Source: Spirulina subsalsa PCC 9445 | Lineage (GTDB): Bacteria; Cyanobacteriota; Cyanobacteriia; Cyanobacteriales; Spirulinaceae | Length of the DNA stretch: 64,000 nt | Assembly: GCF_000314005.1 (NCBI RefSeq) | Contig: NZ_JH980292.1 | Span: forward strand, 2,762,779 to 2,826,778 | Direction: 5' to 3' | In this document: positions 34,501 to 44,272 of the stretch, one piece after another | How the letters are laid out: every line of letters begins with the position of its first letter | How positions within the stretch are numbered: position 1 is the first letter of the stretch | The notes under the pieces: generated by a model | Databases searched by the model: none | Told to the model about the DNA's origin: nothing | Seen by the model: the letters and a program-made list of their open reading frames with translations, nothing else | Made by a program: the position numbers and the translations under genes

Positions 34501-36429
34501 AGGGATAGATGTTTCAATACCTAATAGGCATTATAGATCATTTCAAGTTTGAATTGTCCTGCGATGTCACAGGTAAAGCAAGCATCTGTTTCAATACCTA
34601 ATAGGCATTATAGATCATTTCAAGGCTTCGTTCGCGATTCTTACGCCCTTGGTTTTTCTGGTTTCAATACCTAATAGGCATTATAGATCATTTCAAGGTT
34701 AGATAAGCGTGGAGAGACTTCCCGCCGGAGTGGTTTCAATACCTAATAGGCATTATAGATCATTTCAAGAGGTGATTTGGATCTGGCAGGCATGGAGTCA
34801 GTTTCAATACCTAATAGGCATTATAGATCATTTCAAGGATGGCAGGGGTTTTGAGGAGTTTATAGAAAAGTGTTGTTTCAATACCTAATAGGCATTATAG
34901 ATCATTTCAAGTTGGCAATTGTACAATTTCAGCTTTCCCCTCAGGTTTCAATACCTAATAGGCATTATAGATCATTTCAAGACCCCTGATGAGTGGTGGG
35001 GATTGCGATCGCCTTGTTTCAATACCTAATAGGCATTATAGATCATTTCAAGTTCAAGCTTACTGGCAAGCCTTAACAGTTGTGTGTTTGTTTCAATACC
35101 TAATAGGCATTATAGATCATTTCAAGTCACCATCCCGAAATACGGTGGTGTCAGCCACGTTTCAATACCTAATAGGCATTATAGATCATTTCAAGTGGAG
35201 TACATCTACAACTACTTGTTCCGTTGAAGTTTCAATACCTAATAGGCATTATAGATCATTTCAAGTCAGGACTTCTTCCGGTCTGCCGTTTCTCCGGCAC
35301 ACTGGTTTCAATACCTAATAGGCATTATAGATCATTTCAAGGCACAGATGCAAACATTCTCCCGGCGGCGGGGGACTATGTTTCAATACCTAATAGGCAT
35401 TATAGATCATTTCAAGTCCAGACCGCACAGGCGGAGGGGCAAATCTCATCAGGTTTCAATACCTAATAGGCATTATAGATCATTTCAAGCTCGAATGAAT
35501 ACCCACTTGAGTATTAATATCTGTTTCAATACCTAATAGGCATTATAGATCATTTCAAGGAGAGGTGGGGAAATGGGATTCCCACTGTAAAGGTTTCAAT
35601 ACCTAATAGGCATTATAGATCATTTCAAGCGCCCTCGCCTCGGGTTCTGTGCCGCCCCAGTAGAGGGTTTCAATACCTAATAGGCATTATAGATCATTTC
35701 AAGGACTCTGGGGCAGAATCAATCGCCCATCCGAGAATGGTTTCAATACCTAATAGGCATTATAGATCATTTCAAGGAAGTGGAGGAGAGCGCGGCATCC
35801 TTGAGATTTGCGTTTCAATACCTAATAGGCATTATAGATCATTTCAAGTCCGGTCGATGCTGTCCAGGTTGGGGCAAGCGGCGTTTCAATACCTAATAGG
35901 CATTATAGATCATTTCAAGCGATTTGGTTCTGCCCAGACGAGGGACAAACCTGCGTTTCAATACCTAATAGGCATTATAGATCATTTCAAGATGCAAGCA
36001 CAGATGGACGAACTCCAGAAGGCCCTTGTTTCAATACCTAATAGGCATTATAGATCATTTCAAGTATACTGCTAATTTTTGGAGTTTTACCTCCACCCAG
36101 TTTCAATACCTAATAGGCATTATAGATCATTTCAAGCCTGAAAAATAAGTAGGGAATGGAAAAACTAAAAGTTTCAATACCTAATAGGCATTATAGATCA
36201 TTTCAAGGAAAATAATCTTCAACCGCCAAAGGGCCTTCAGTTAGTTTCAATACCTAATAGGCATTATAGATCATTTCAAGAAAGCTTTGGTTATTGGTTC
36301 TTCTTCCCCTTCTTGTTTCAATACCTAATAGGCATTATAGATCATTTCAAGGCGACGCACTCAGTTTGATTCAAGAAACCATCGAAATTCTGGTTTCAAT
36401 ACCTAATAGGCATTATAGATCATTTCAAG
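31529..36429 (-). CRISPR. CRISPR array, 68 repeats of 37 bp, 67 spacers, no cas genes in window
   Basis: Counting start positions gives 68 repeats from 31529 to 36393, with a mean spacing of about 73 bp and spacers mostly 32-42 bp, up to 47. Each repeat begins GTTTCAATACCTAATAGG on the plus strand and ends ATCATTTCAAG. The eight lowest-coordinate repeats have GACC where all later ones have GATC. The reverse complement ends in ATTGAAAC, the usual 5' handle of Cas6-processed type I/III crRNA, so transcription is probably on the minus strand from the 36430 side; the variant repeats are then the old trailer end. CCTA/TAGG gives a short stem. The system type cannot be fixed without cas genes. Confidence 0.97.
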
Positions 36430-36728
36430 AGCGGCACTCCGAAACCGTGACCTTGTGGGACTTTCCCGCCTCACTTGCGCGACACCCACAAAAATAATAT
36501 AACACCGTCCTCCCAAAAAAGCAACAAATCCCTGAAACCCTTGCCCTGTAAGGTGCGCGACACCTTCAACTGAACAAACCCCCTCTAACCCAATCCCCCC
36601 AACGCTTTCAGCCCACAGTTGCCCAAGCGCAAAAAAAACACCCACCCCGTCGCGCAAATTCAGGGAAACAATCCTTGAAAATTCCCCCCTCCCGATGCTC
36701 TTAACGTCTAACGTTCCCCCTTAACTGG
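36430..36728 (-). promoter_or_regulatory. CRISPR leader with candidate promoter
   Basis: On the minus strand TTGCTT (36519-36524) and TATATT (36496-36501) are separated by exactly 17 bases, giving a sigma-70-type promoter about 65 bases before the first repeat. The region has no gene. It also contains two GCGCGACACC blocks (about 36476 and 36554, the second inside a GGTG...CACC hairpin) and CGTCGCGCA near 36649. The orientation agrees with the repeat handle argument. Confidence 0.6.
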
Positions 36729-37211
36729 TCAGCCTTGGTGCTCCTCCAACTCCCCCAGAGGATCACTCGGCAACACCGGAGCGCTATCCACCTCCGGGAG
36801 ACTAGACTCCGCATCAGAAGCTGCTTTTTCCTCCGACTTCGCCAGACTCTCCTCCTCCTCCTCCGACACCGTAGGCGCAACAGGGGGGGGAGTCACTGGA
36901 GGAGACGGCACCGGGGGCGACTCCGTAGAGGCCGATTCTAACTTAATATTGCGCACTCGGCGAATGGGTAAATTGGCAATTAGGGAAGTCATACGATGGT
37001 CACTTTGTAGGGAAAACTCCGACTCCCCCGTTTCAATTTCCACATAACGCGCCACCACTTCCAGAATTTCCTTCCGCATCGCCTCCACCGTTTCACGACT
37101 GAGATCCGCCCGATCATGGGCAATCACTAACTTGAGACGCTGTTTTGCTGCTGTCCGACTGTTGACATCGCCCCGCCAGTTCAGGAGTTTACCAAAAAAT
37201 TTGTAAAGCAT
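36729..37211 (-). CDS. minE: Cell division topological specificity factor MinE with long tail
   Basis: About 160 residues from MLYKFFGKLLNW at 37211; the GTG/ATG at 37238 is less likely. Residues 1-85 are normal MinE: the N-terminal amphipathic helix, AKQRLKLVIAHDRADLS, and an EILEVVARYVEIE topological domain. From about 90 it continues as a Pro/Ser/Thr/Glu-rich tail of about 70 residues, absent from the family's usual 85-100-residue proteins. It drives MinD off the membrane so that division occurs mid-cell. Gene order on the strand is minC-minD-minE. Confidence 0.93.
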   Translation of the reverse strand: MLYKFFGKLLNWRGDVNSRTAAKQRLKLVIAHDRADLSRETVEAMRKEILEVVARYVEIETGESEFSLQSDHRMTSLIANLPIRRVRNIKLESASTESPPVPSPPVTPPPVAPTVSEEEEESLAKSEEKAASDAESSLPEVDSAPVLPSDPLGELEEHQG

Positions 37212-37257
37212 AGCCGAGTTAGGTTGAGTAGTACACACAGGATTACAGAAGCCAAAA

Positions 37258-38055
37258 TTACCCTCGGAAGAAGCGACGAATCCGAGAAAAAATGTTTTCT
37301 TGGGCGGCCATGAGGTCTAAAAAAGGAACTCGTTCACCGTCAATACGTCGGGCGATATTCTGGAAAGCAATTCCCGGCAGGGTGTTGGCTTTCTCCAATA
37401 GGATCGGTTCTCCCTTATTGCTAGAAACAATAATCTGCTCGTCATCGGGAATAATGCCAATGAGTGGAATCGCCAGAATTTCCAACACATCATCAACGCT
37501 CATCATGTCATTACTTTGTACCATCTGGGGCTTGATACGGTTGACAATCAGGTTAATTTTGCGAATGTCGTTGGCTTCGAGTAAACCAATCACCCGATCC
37601 GCATCTCGCACCGCCGCCACCTCTGGAGTCGTGACCACAATCGCCTCCTGTGCCGCAGAAATGGCGTTGCGAAAGCCCATTTCAATCCCGGCAGGTGAAT
37701 CTACCAAAATAAATTCAAAGGCCTTGCTGAGGGCATAGAGAAGGGTTCTCATTTGATCCGGGGTGACGGCCTCCTTAGTGCGGTTTTGAGCCGCCGGGAG
37801 TAATACTAAACCGGGCTGACGTTTATCCTTGACTAAAGCTTGTTCTAACCGACAGTGGCCTGCGATCGCCTCCACAGCCGTATAAACCACACGATTTTCT
37901 AAACCCAGCAAGAGGTCAAGGTTACGCAGCCCGAAATCCGCATCCACTAAGGCCACCGTATGGCCTCGCTTGGCAATGGCTGTCCCTAAGTTAGCTGTAA
38001 TCGTGCTTTTTCCTACCCCTCCCTTGCCGGAGGTAATAACAATAATGCGACTCAT
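37258..38055 (-). CDS. minD: Septum site-determining ATPase MinD
   Basis: 265 residues. Deviant Walker A VITSGKGGVGKSTITANLG, switch region ALVDADFGLRNLDLLLG, VDSPAGIEMG and the C-terminal amphipathic membrane-targeting helix (IFSRIRRFFRG). It binds ATP, dimerises on the membrane and recruits MinC. The length and all motifs are standard. It is 46 bp from minE and 72 bp from minC. Confidence 0.97.
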   Translation of the reverse strand: MSRIIVITSGKGGVGKSTITANLGTAIAKRGHTVALVDADFGLRNLDLLLGLENRVVYTAVEAIAGHCRLEQALVKDKRQPGLVLLPAAQNRTKEAVTPDQMRTLLYALSKAFEFILVDSPAGIEMGFRNAISAAQEAIVVTTPEVAAVRDADRVIGLLEANDIRKINLIVNRIKPQMVQSNDMMSVDDVLEILAIPLIGIIPDDEQIIVSSNKGEPILLEKANTLPGIAFQNIARRIDGERVPFLDLMAAQENIFSRIRRFFRG

Positions 38056-38127
38056 TCTCTAGGTAATTCTCTAGGTAGTGGGTGATTCCATCAGCCATCT
38101 TCAAAGGGAATGGCTGTGTCTATCGGT

Positions 38128-39357
38128 TTATTTTGAGCCATTTTCTCCCTTTTCTAACCAACTATTTTCTGAAAAAGAAAAAATATGAGTCTTAAAGAAG
38201 TGAAACGCCCGGGCTAAACGAATGCCCGAAGGGGTAATATAGGCGATTTCGGGATAAAACTCATCTAAAGGCGTTTCCGGAGGACGTGCGATCGCCTCCG
38301 CAATTCGGAGTTGAGTCGCTTCCATTTGCAACGCGAAAATCTGACAAGCCCGATTCCCTTGAGATCCCGCATGGGCAATTCCCCGCAAACGGCCTAACAC
38401 TAGAATATCCCCTGCCGCCACAATGGTACTCCCCGGATTCGTATCTCCCAACACTACCACCGTCCCCGGATGTTGAATTTCCACCCCAGAACGCACCGTA
38501 GACTTGAGATAGAGCGGTTCCGCCCAATTTTCCGCCGAAGTCTGCACCACAGGACTCACCGGAGTAGGAGGGGGGGGGGTTTCCTGATCCACCGAATACC
38601 CCGCCGTCGCTGCCGCTACCGCCGTTTGACGGCGACTGGTACTCACACGGCGCAATTCCAGTTTCGCACTCCCCAAAGCCTGAGCAATTTCCTGTAACTG
38701 CCGCAGATCCAGAAGTTGATCCGCCGCCAACAAATGGACATCCGTCCCCGCTTGCCAGAAATTCTCACTACTATTTAAGCGATGTTTGAGTTGATCCCAT
38801 AATTCTGACCAATCCAACTTAACCGAACTCACCTGGGTACTCGGAAGGATGACCTTTACCACCTCCCCCTCCCGAGTTAAGCGGATTTGCTCCCGAGGAT
38901 CCACTAACACAATCCCCCCAGTGCCTTTTTCCTCTTCCCCATCGGATTCTGGGGGTGCTGTTTCGGGTGGCCGTGTTGCTCCTTTGAGCGGTTTCACAGA
39001 CTCAGACACCACTAGGGGTTCTATCCCCTTCGGCAGTGTTGCTCCTTGGGGCAATTCCACGGCCTCAGACACCACTAGGGATTCTCTCTCCTTGGGTACT
39101 GTTGCACCTTGGGGCGCTTCTCCTGCTTCAGAAAGAGTGACCGTTTCAGCCAGCACCTCTTGATCCCGATCTTCCACCCCCTCGGCAGAGTTGCCCGGTG
39201 AGTCCAGTTTTGCCTCTTCAGGAGGAGATGAACTATCCCGGATAGCTTCTGAATTTTCTAAGATGCCAGTCTCTTCTAGCAGGGTGACTAATTCCTCCAA
39301 TTCAGCATCTAGCTCACTATCAGCAATGATGTTTTTTCCTTTCTCCTCATCAGTCAT
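38128..39357 (-). CDS. minC: Septum site-determining protein MinC with long acidic N-terminal extension
   Basis: 409 residues. The C-terminal beta-helix is clear (STVRSGVEIQHPGTVVVLGD, GSTIVAAGDILVLGRLRGIAHAG, ACQIFALQMEATQLRIAEAI). Before it is the N-terminal MinC domain (about 155-240). Residues 1-150 are an acidic, disordered region with three imperfect repeats built on PQGATxPK and LVVSE, not found in typical MinC of about 230-260 residues. It inhibits FtsZ polymer formation at the poles. An insertion of a Pro-rich linker also precedes the C-terminal domain. Confidence 0.92.
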   Translation of the reverse strand: MTDEEKGKNIIADSELDAELEELVTLLEETGILENSEAIRDSSSPPEEAKLDSPGNSAEGVEDRDQEVLAETVTLSEAGEAPQGATVPKERESLVVSEAVELPQGATLPKGIEPLVVSESVKPLKGATRPPETAPPESDGEEEKGTGGIVLVDPREQIRLTREGEVVKVILPSTQVSSVKLDWSELWDQLKHRLNSSENFWQAGTDVHLLAADQLLDLRQLQEIAQALGSAKLELRRVSTSRRQTAVAAATAGYSVDQETPPPPTPVSPVVQTSAENWAEPLYLKSTVRSGVEIQHPGTVVVLGDTNPGSTIVAAGDILVLGRLRGIAHAGSQGNRACQIFALQMEATQLRIAEAIARPPETPLDEFYPEIAYITPSGIRLARAFHFFKTHIFSFSENSWLEKGENGSK

Positions 39358-39446
39358 CGAAAAAATGGGGACTAAACCCCGTCCTTCAGAACGGCTTTAT
39401 ATTGTCCGATTATAGATCCCCCGCGCAAAACCCACGCCATTTACTG

Positions 39447-39908
39447 TTACTTCCAGTCTTGGCAAGTATCGCAGAGAAAAGAATCCGCAATCGCCTCCTC
39501 GAATCCATAGGGACATTGTTCAGGAAACGTTTTCACGGGTAAATCGGTTTCTCGTAACGCTAAATCAACTCCCGCTTCAAATCCATCTCCTAACGCATCT
39601 GGGAGGCGAGACTTTAAGCTAGGATTGTGGGTCAGATGACGCTTAATCCCTCGGCGTTGTTCTCGTATGGTTAAAAACCAGCTACGAGAGCGTTTTTCCG
39701 GCTGATATTCCCACTTGAGGAGATGCCCTAACAAGACAGTCAGACGACTGACTAATTCTCGGTATTCCTGCCTCCCCAAACTTTCTAATTCCTCCTGTAA
39801 GTGTTGCCAATCTAGGGCGGATACTTCCCGTTTCGCCAGTACCTCGGCTTGCCACTGGGTCCAACCATAAAAATCTTGTTCGTATTGTGAAACCCGTTGA
39901 GAATTCAT
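39447..39908 (-). CDS. DUF29 domain protein
   Basis: 153 residues. It matches the cyanobacterial DUF29 pattern: YEQDFYGWTQWQAEVLAKRE, LDWQHLQEELESLGRQEYRELVSRL, LLGHLLKWEYQPEKRSRSW and CPYGFEEAIADSF. The function is unknown; DUF29 genes are often multicopy and linked to mobile regions. The start is at the ATG 39908, 36 bp from the end of the next gene. Confidence 0.92.
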   Translation of the reverse strand: MNSQRVSQYEQDFYGWTQWQAEVLAKREVSALDWQHLQEELESLGRQEYRELVSRLTVLLGHLLKWEYQPEKRSRSWFLTIREQRRGIKRHLTHNPSLKSRLPDALGDGFEAGVDLALRETDLPVKTFPEQCPYGFEEAIADSFLCDTCQDWK

Positions 39909-39944
39909 AATTAATATACGGAGCGGCGGGAGGGGGAGGCCGGA

Positions 39945-41009
39945 TTACGGGGTAACAAGCAGGCGTTCTGCTTCTTCGAGGTTGGTTTGGGCTGCGGTGA
40001 AGTCGGGATCGAGTTCGATTGCCCGTTGGAAGGCGGCGATCGCATCTTCTAGTTTCCCTTGTTCGAGCAGGGCACGACCGAGATCGAAGTGAGCAATGAC
40101 ACTATTAGGGTTGAGTTCGACTACCCGTTGGTAGGAGGCGATCGCCTCTTCTAGTTCCCCTTGCGCTCCCAGGAGATCACCGAGAAGGGAGTGAGCAAAA
40201 GCATAATTGGGGTCTAGTTCGATTGCCCGTTGCAAGGCGGCGATCGCATCTTCTGGTTTCCCTTGATCTCTCAGGACATGACCGAGAAGGGAGTGAGCAA
40301 AAGCATGATTGGGGTCTAGTTCGATGACCCGTTGGTAGGAAGCGATCGCCTCTTCTAGTTCCCCTTCGAGACGCAGGGCATTACCGAGATTGTAGTGAGC
40401 GACGGCTAAATTAGGGTCTAGTTCGATTGCCCGTTGGAAGGCGGCGATCGCATCTTCTGGTTCCCCTTGCAAATACAGGGCATTACCAAGATTGTAGTAA
40501 GCCATAGCACTATTGGGGTCTAGTTCGATTCCCCGTTGGTAGAAGGCGATCGCCTCTTCTGGTTTCTCTTGTGATATCAGAACAGCGCTGAAATAGAAGT
40601 GAGCCATAGCATGATTAGGATCTAGCTCGATTGCCCGTTGGAAGGAGGCGATGGCTTCTTCTGGTTTCTCTTGTTCCAGCAAGGCAAGACCGAGATAGGG
40701 GTGAACCTCCGCATTATTGGGTTCTAGTTCGATTGCCCGTTGGAAGGAGGCGATGGCTTCTTCTGGTTTCTCTTGTTCCAGCAAGGCAAGACCGAGATAG
40801 AAGTGAGCCTCAGCATTATTGGGTTCTAGTTGGATAGCTTGGCGAAACATCCTTTCTGCTTCCACATATCGCCCCTCCGACCAAGCCGCATCAGCCCTCT
40901 GCAAAAACTGATCAAGCGTCTGAGCCATCACCCTCTGGGGGGCAAACACCAACGACACAGCCAAAATCAACCCAACGAACTTGCGATTGACCATAAAAAA
41001 CGATCTCAT
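39945..41009 (-). CDS. Exported TPR-repeat protein
   Basis: About 354 residues from the ATG at 41009, which has AAGGGAA about ten bases upstream; ATG at 40994 is the alternative. A signal peptide precedes the cleavage AMA/VMAQ region. Then come nine successive 34-residue TPR units, nearly identical, of the form AIASFQRAIELDPNxAxAHxxLGxALxxQGKPEEA. The units at about 40623-40825 are almost the same at the DNA level (102-bp period), indicating recent tandem duplication. It is probably a periplasmic scaffold; no partner is evident. Confidence 0.9.
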   Translation of the reverse strand: MRSFFMVNRKFVGLILAVSLVFAPQRVMAQTLDQFLQRADAAWSEGRYVEAERMFRQAIQLEPNNAEAHFYLGLALLEQEKPEEAIASFQRAIELEPNNAEVHPYLGLALLEQEKPEEAIASFQRAIELDPNHAMAHFYFSAVLISQEKPEEAIAFYQRGIELDPNSAMAYYNLGNALYLQGEPEDAIAAFQRAIELDPNLAVAHYNLGNALRLEGELEEAIASYQRVIELDPNHAFAHSLLGHVLRDQGKPEDAIAALQRAIELDPNYAFAHSLLGDLLGAQGELEEAIASYQRVVELNPNSVIAHFDLGRALLEQGKLEDAIAAFQRAIELDPDFTAAQTNLEEAERLLVTP

Positions 41010-41205
41010 CTGAACCAATTCCCTTAGTCTAACCCACCTTTCCAAAAGCCGCCAGAATCAAAACCAACAAGGCTTATAGTCATTTCCCTGCATACTATCT
41101 ACTGAAGAGGTAACGGATAGGGACATTGCTGCGGCACTGGTTGTTGAGCAACGTGGACTTGCAGCCTGGGGGGGGGTCAAGCTGCCTGGGGAGGAAGAGG
41201 TTATT

Positions 41206-41243
41206 GCTACGCAACGCTTCGCGTTCGCGAAGCGTTGCGTAGC
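41206..41243. repeat. Near-perfect 18-bp-arm palindrome
   Basis: GCTACGCAACGCTTCGCG (41206-41223), the spacer TT, then the exact reverse complement (41226-41243). A related copy at 56143-56173 shares CGCAACGCTTCGCG. It lies in the 332 bases between the TPR gene and the esterase-like gene, which hold no convincing coding sequence. The form is that of a cyanobacterial palindromic interspersed repeat. Confidence 0.8.
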
Positions 41244-41377
41244 AAACGCGAACGGGGATGTCCCTAAAAAGACATCTAGAGCCTCCCGTAGAAGCAGGAA
41301 AACCTCATAGTAATATGGGGAAGCCCGCACCGTACCCCTAGGGTCGGTGTCGGGAGGATGTCACGGCAAGATAGATC

Positions 41378-41932
41378 CTAGGTGTTGATGGCTTCAGATT
41401 CCGCCAACCTCGGCACAATCTCCCCTAACATTTCTAACAAAGAACAACGCCTTCCTATCCCCCAACCCTTCTCCCACCATCCCCACACAGCACCGGGAGA
41501 CTGCCACAAGTTTAAATGCTCCACAGGAGGATCCGCATAAAAGGATTCATCCCCCCGCCCCAAGAGTCCTGAACTCCAATGGGTAAAATGATCATGACTC
41601 ACCCGATAAAAGGGGAAACGCCCTAAACGCGGCACACCCCAACCATCCCACGCCATCACCCCGTTAACCTTGCCGCCCCGGCATTCCCACTCCTGCGCCG
41701 CCATCATCCCTCCCACTGCCCCCGCACTGAAGGCAATCACCCCCAGCGCTGGACTCGCTGAGGGAGGATAGGGTAGAACTTGCTCTATAAATTGGAGGGT
41801 ATGCCATCCCGAATAGGGCGGATAGGTCGGAGGTACGAGGTGAACATCCCCTGACCCATAAGCGCCCAAGGTGTCTAAAAATTGGTCTGTCAGGTCGGGA
41901 GAATGGACTCCCGGACAAATAATTAGGGTCAT
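41378..41932 (-). CDS. Predicted alpha/beta-hydrolase-like protein, function unknown
   Basis: About 184 residues from MTLIICPGVHSPDLTDQF. The hydrophobic strand, GVHSP and LGVIAFSAGAVGGMMAAQEW, with a serine in a GxSxG-like FSAGA nucleophile elbow, suggest an esterase/lipase fold. A catalytic Asp/His is uncertain (SHDHFTHW). The reading frame stays open upstream through about 100 codons of PDSR-type heptamer repeat. I take the ATG at 41932 because the conserved-looking protein begins there. The bases before it are repeat units and offer no ribosome binding site. Confidence 0.6.
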   Translation of the reverse strand: MTLIICPGVHSPDLTDQFLDTLGAYGSGDVHLVPPTYPPYSGWHTLQFIEQVLPYPPSASPALGVIAFSAGAVGGMMAAQEWECRGGKVNGVMAWDGWGVPRLGRFPFYRVSHDHFTHWSSGLLGRGDESFYADPPVEHLNLWQSPGAVWGWWEKGWGIGRRCSLLEMLGEIVPRLAESEAINT

Positions 41933-42385
41933 GGGGAGTCGGGAGTCGGGAATCGGGAATCGGGAATCGGGAATCGGGTGTCGGGAATCGGGTGTCGGGA
42001 ATCGGGTGTCGGGTGTCGGGAATCGGGTGTCGGGAATCGGGAATCGGGAATCGGGTGTCGGGAGTCGGGAATCGGGTGTCGGGAATCGGGTGTCGGGAAT
42101 CGGGTGTCGGGAGTCGGGAATCGGGAGTCGGGAATCGGGTGTCGGGAATCGGGTGTCGGGTGTCGGGAGTTGGGAATCGGGAGTTGGGAGTCGGGAGTTG
42201 GGAGTCGGTGTAGGGGCGCAAGCATTGCGCCCTAGGGAGTCGGGAAAAGACAATAGTCAAGAGTTTTGGCTATTCACTACCCACTATTCCCCTGCTCCCC
42301 CTCTCCCCTGCTCCCCTGCTCCCCTGCTCCCCCTCTCCCCCTCTCCCCCTCTCCCCCCGTTCCCCGTTCCCCGTTCCCTATGCCC
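41933..42385. repeat. Heptamer array (about 38 units) plus composite repeat tail
   Basis: From 41936 to about 42206, GGGAGTC, GGGAATC and GGGTGTC heptamers follow one another. Then come the palindrome (GGGCGCAA at 42214, TTGCGCCC at 42225), the GTCAAGAGTTTTGGCTATTC block and CCCCTGCTCC/CTCTCCC units to 42370. It is the largest copy together with 55818-56302 and lies between the esterase-like gene and guaA. No inverted repeat ends are seen. The array has no stop codon in any of the six frames. Confidence 0.9.
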
Positions 42386-44017
42386 CTATTCCCACTCAAT
42401 GGTTCCGGGGGGTTTAGAGGTGATATCATACACCACGCGGTTAACCCCTTTAACCTCATTGACAATGCGGTTAGAAATAGCTTCTAACAGGTCATAGGGC
42501 GCACGGGACCAGTCGGCAGTCATGCCATCTTCACTGGAGACACAACGCACGACTACCGGATGGGCATAGGTTCGTTGATCCCCCATCACTCCCACACTGT
42601 GAATGGGTAACAACACGGCGAAGGCCTGCCAGAAGTCATCATATACATCCCACTTGCGGATCTCATCCCGCACAACAAAATCCGCATCTCGGAGAATATT
42701 TAACCGTTCGGCGGTTACTTCGCCAATGATGCGAATGGCTAAACCGGGGCCCGGGAAGGGGTGACGACGGACAATTTCTGGGGGTAAACCAATAGTACGG
42801 GCGAGTTGGCGCACTTCGTCTTTAAAGAGTTTGCGCAGGGGTTCCACCAGCTTAAATTGTAGGTCTTCAGGTAAACCGCCGACGTTGTGATGGCTTTTGA
42901 TTTTTACGGCGACTCGTTCCCCGGTTTGGGGGTCTACGTTGGTGTCGGCGGACTCAATCACGTCGGGGTAGAGTGTGCCTTGGGCGAGATAGTCAAAAGG
43001 GCCTAAGCGCCGGGATTCTTCTTCAAAGACGCGGATAAATTCGTGACCAATGCGACGGCGTTTTTCTTCGGGGTCTGTGATGCCGACCAGTTTTTCTAAG
43101 AAACGATCACGGGCGTTGACGTACTCGACGTTAATATGAAACCGTTCGTTGAAGATTTCCATTAAGCGTTCGGGTTCCCCTTTGCGCATAAACCCCTGAT
43201 CGATAAACATACAGGTGAGTTGGTCGCCAATGGCTTGATGGAGGAGGAAGGCGAGGGTGGAGGAGTCTACACCGCCGGAAAGGGCGAGGAGAACTCGTTT
43301 ATCGCCCACTTTGGCGCGAACTTCCCGGATGGATTCTTCTAAAAAGGCTTCGGTGGTCCAGGTGGGTTCGCAGTCGCAGATATGATAGACGAAGTTGCGA
43401 ATTAGGGCGATGCCATCGACGGAGTGGACGACTTCGGGGTGGAATTGGACTCCGTAGAGTTGCCGTTTGTGGTGGGCGATCGCCGCACAAGGAGTATTAT
43501 CGGTATGAGCCAGAACCTCAAAGCCTTGGGGTAGGTTTGTGCAAGAGTCTCCATGACTCATCCACATGGTAGACCCATCCTCAACGTTGGTTAGTAGGTC
43601 GGTGGGGTCGTCAATAAAGAGGGAGGCTTTGCCATATTCGGCTTGTTTCGCCCGTTCAACGCTGCCCCCCAGTTGTTTCACCATTAACTGCATTCCGTAA
43701 CATACCCCTAAAATGGGAATGCCTAAATCCCAGATTGCGCTATCACATTGGGGAGCATAGGGATCATAGACGGAACTGGGGCCGCCGGATAAAATAATCC
43801 CCCGAGGACTCAGTTGACGCAACTGTTCGGCTGTGGTGCGGTAGGAAAGCACTTCGGAATACACTTGAGTTTCCCGAATCCGTCGGGCAATCAGTTCGGA
43901 ATATTGGGAACCAAAATCCAGAATGACAATCATTTGGCGATTGAGTTTTTCTGGGGCGGACTCTGAAGGCAAAGTCTCGGTCGGATTGGGGGTCATGGAT
44001 TCAATTTGAGTCGTCAT
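42386..44017 (-). CDS. guaA: GMP synthase (glutamine-hydrolysing)
   Basis: 543 residues. The class I glutamine amidotransferase domain has GVCYGMQLM (Cys), HPEVVHS and the SGGPSSVYD signature. The ATP pyrophosphatase domain has [17 protein letters not shown] and the dimerisation domain ends in [19 protein letters not shown]. It converts XMP to GMP. The N-terminal ATG at 44017 leads through about 27 residues (Pro/Ser/Glu-rich) not found in E. coli Gua[10 protein letters not shown] would be the next in-frame methionine. The 255 bases between it and cbiD are without a gene. Confidence 0.97.
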   Translation of the reverse strand: MTTQIESMTPNPTETLPSESAPEKLNRQMIVILDFGSQYSELIARRIRETQVYSEVLSYRTTAEQLRQLSPRGIILSGGPSSVYDPYAPQCDSAIWDLGIPILGVCYGMQLMVKQLGGSVERAKQAEYGKASLFIDDPTDLLTNVEDGSTMWMSHGDSCTNLPQGFEVLAHTDNTPCAAIAHHKRQLYGVQFHPEVVHSVDGIALIRNFVYHICDCEPTWTTEAFLEESIREVRAKVGDKRVLLALSGGVDSSTLAFLLHQAIGDQLTCMFIDQGFMRKGEPERLMEIFNERFHINVEYVNARDRFLEKLVGITDPEEKRRRIGHEFIRVFEEESRRLGPFDYLAQGTLYPDVIESADTNVDPQTGERVAVKIKSHHNVGGLPEDLQFKLVEPLRKLFKDEVRQLARTIGLPPEIVRRHPFPGPGLAIRIIGEVTAERLNILRDADFVVRDEIRKWDVYDDFWQAFAVLLPIHSVGVMGDQRTYAHPVVVRCVSSEDGMTADWSRAPYDLLEAISNRIVNEVKGVNRVVYDITSKPPGTIEWE

Positions 44018-44272
44018 TCGATCTGATGTTTAGCAACAAGATTGAGAGGATAAAATCGCACCCTGAGTGGTGCCATTCAGGATGAGTCAAGTTGAAAGCG
44101 AAGCGGGCAACCTTTGAGGAGTTGCCGGACTCTCGGATACAAACTTATCAAGCCAAAAAATTAAAACAAAAAAACTAAAGAGGTCGCTATTGCCCGCAAC
44201 GGTAGGGAAATAAGCCAGTCAAATAAAAATTTAAATTTCGAGGAAAATAAAAAACGGACGATTCAAGCAATT

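Noticed and set aside
3973-36429. TPR-CHAT protein plus a CRISPR array as a Craspase (type III-E) pair.
   Set aside because: The CHAT domain lacks its Cys, the gene lies 24 kb from the array, and no fused Cas7-11 effector is present.
32013-36497. Many reading frames of 60-165 codons repeating VSIPNRHYRSFQ or FQYLIGIIDHFK.
   Set aside because: They are translations of the CRISPR repeat and spacers and have no start context or codon signal.
41058-41330. A 90-codon frame between the TPR and esterase-like genes.
   Set aside because: It runs through the palindrome and has no recognisable composition.
41664-42497. Long frames in both strands made of PDSRLPT/ESGVGSR repeats.
   Set aside because: The heptamer arrays are open in all six frames, so length alone means nothing.
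44018-44272. Possible riboswitch upstream of guaA.
   Set aside because: No purine-riboswitch core or cobalamin box could be recognised; only ordinary AT-rich sequence is seen.
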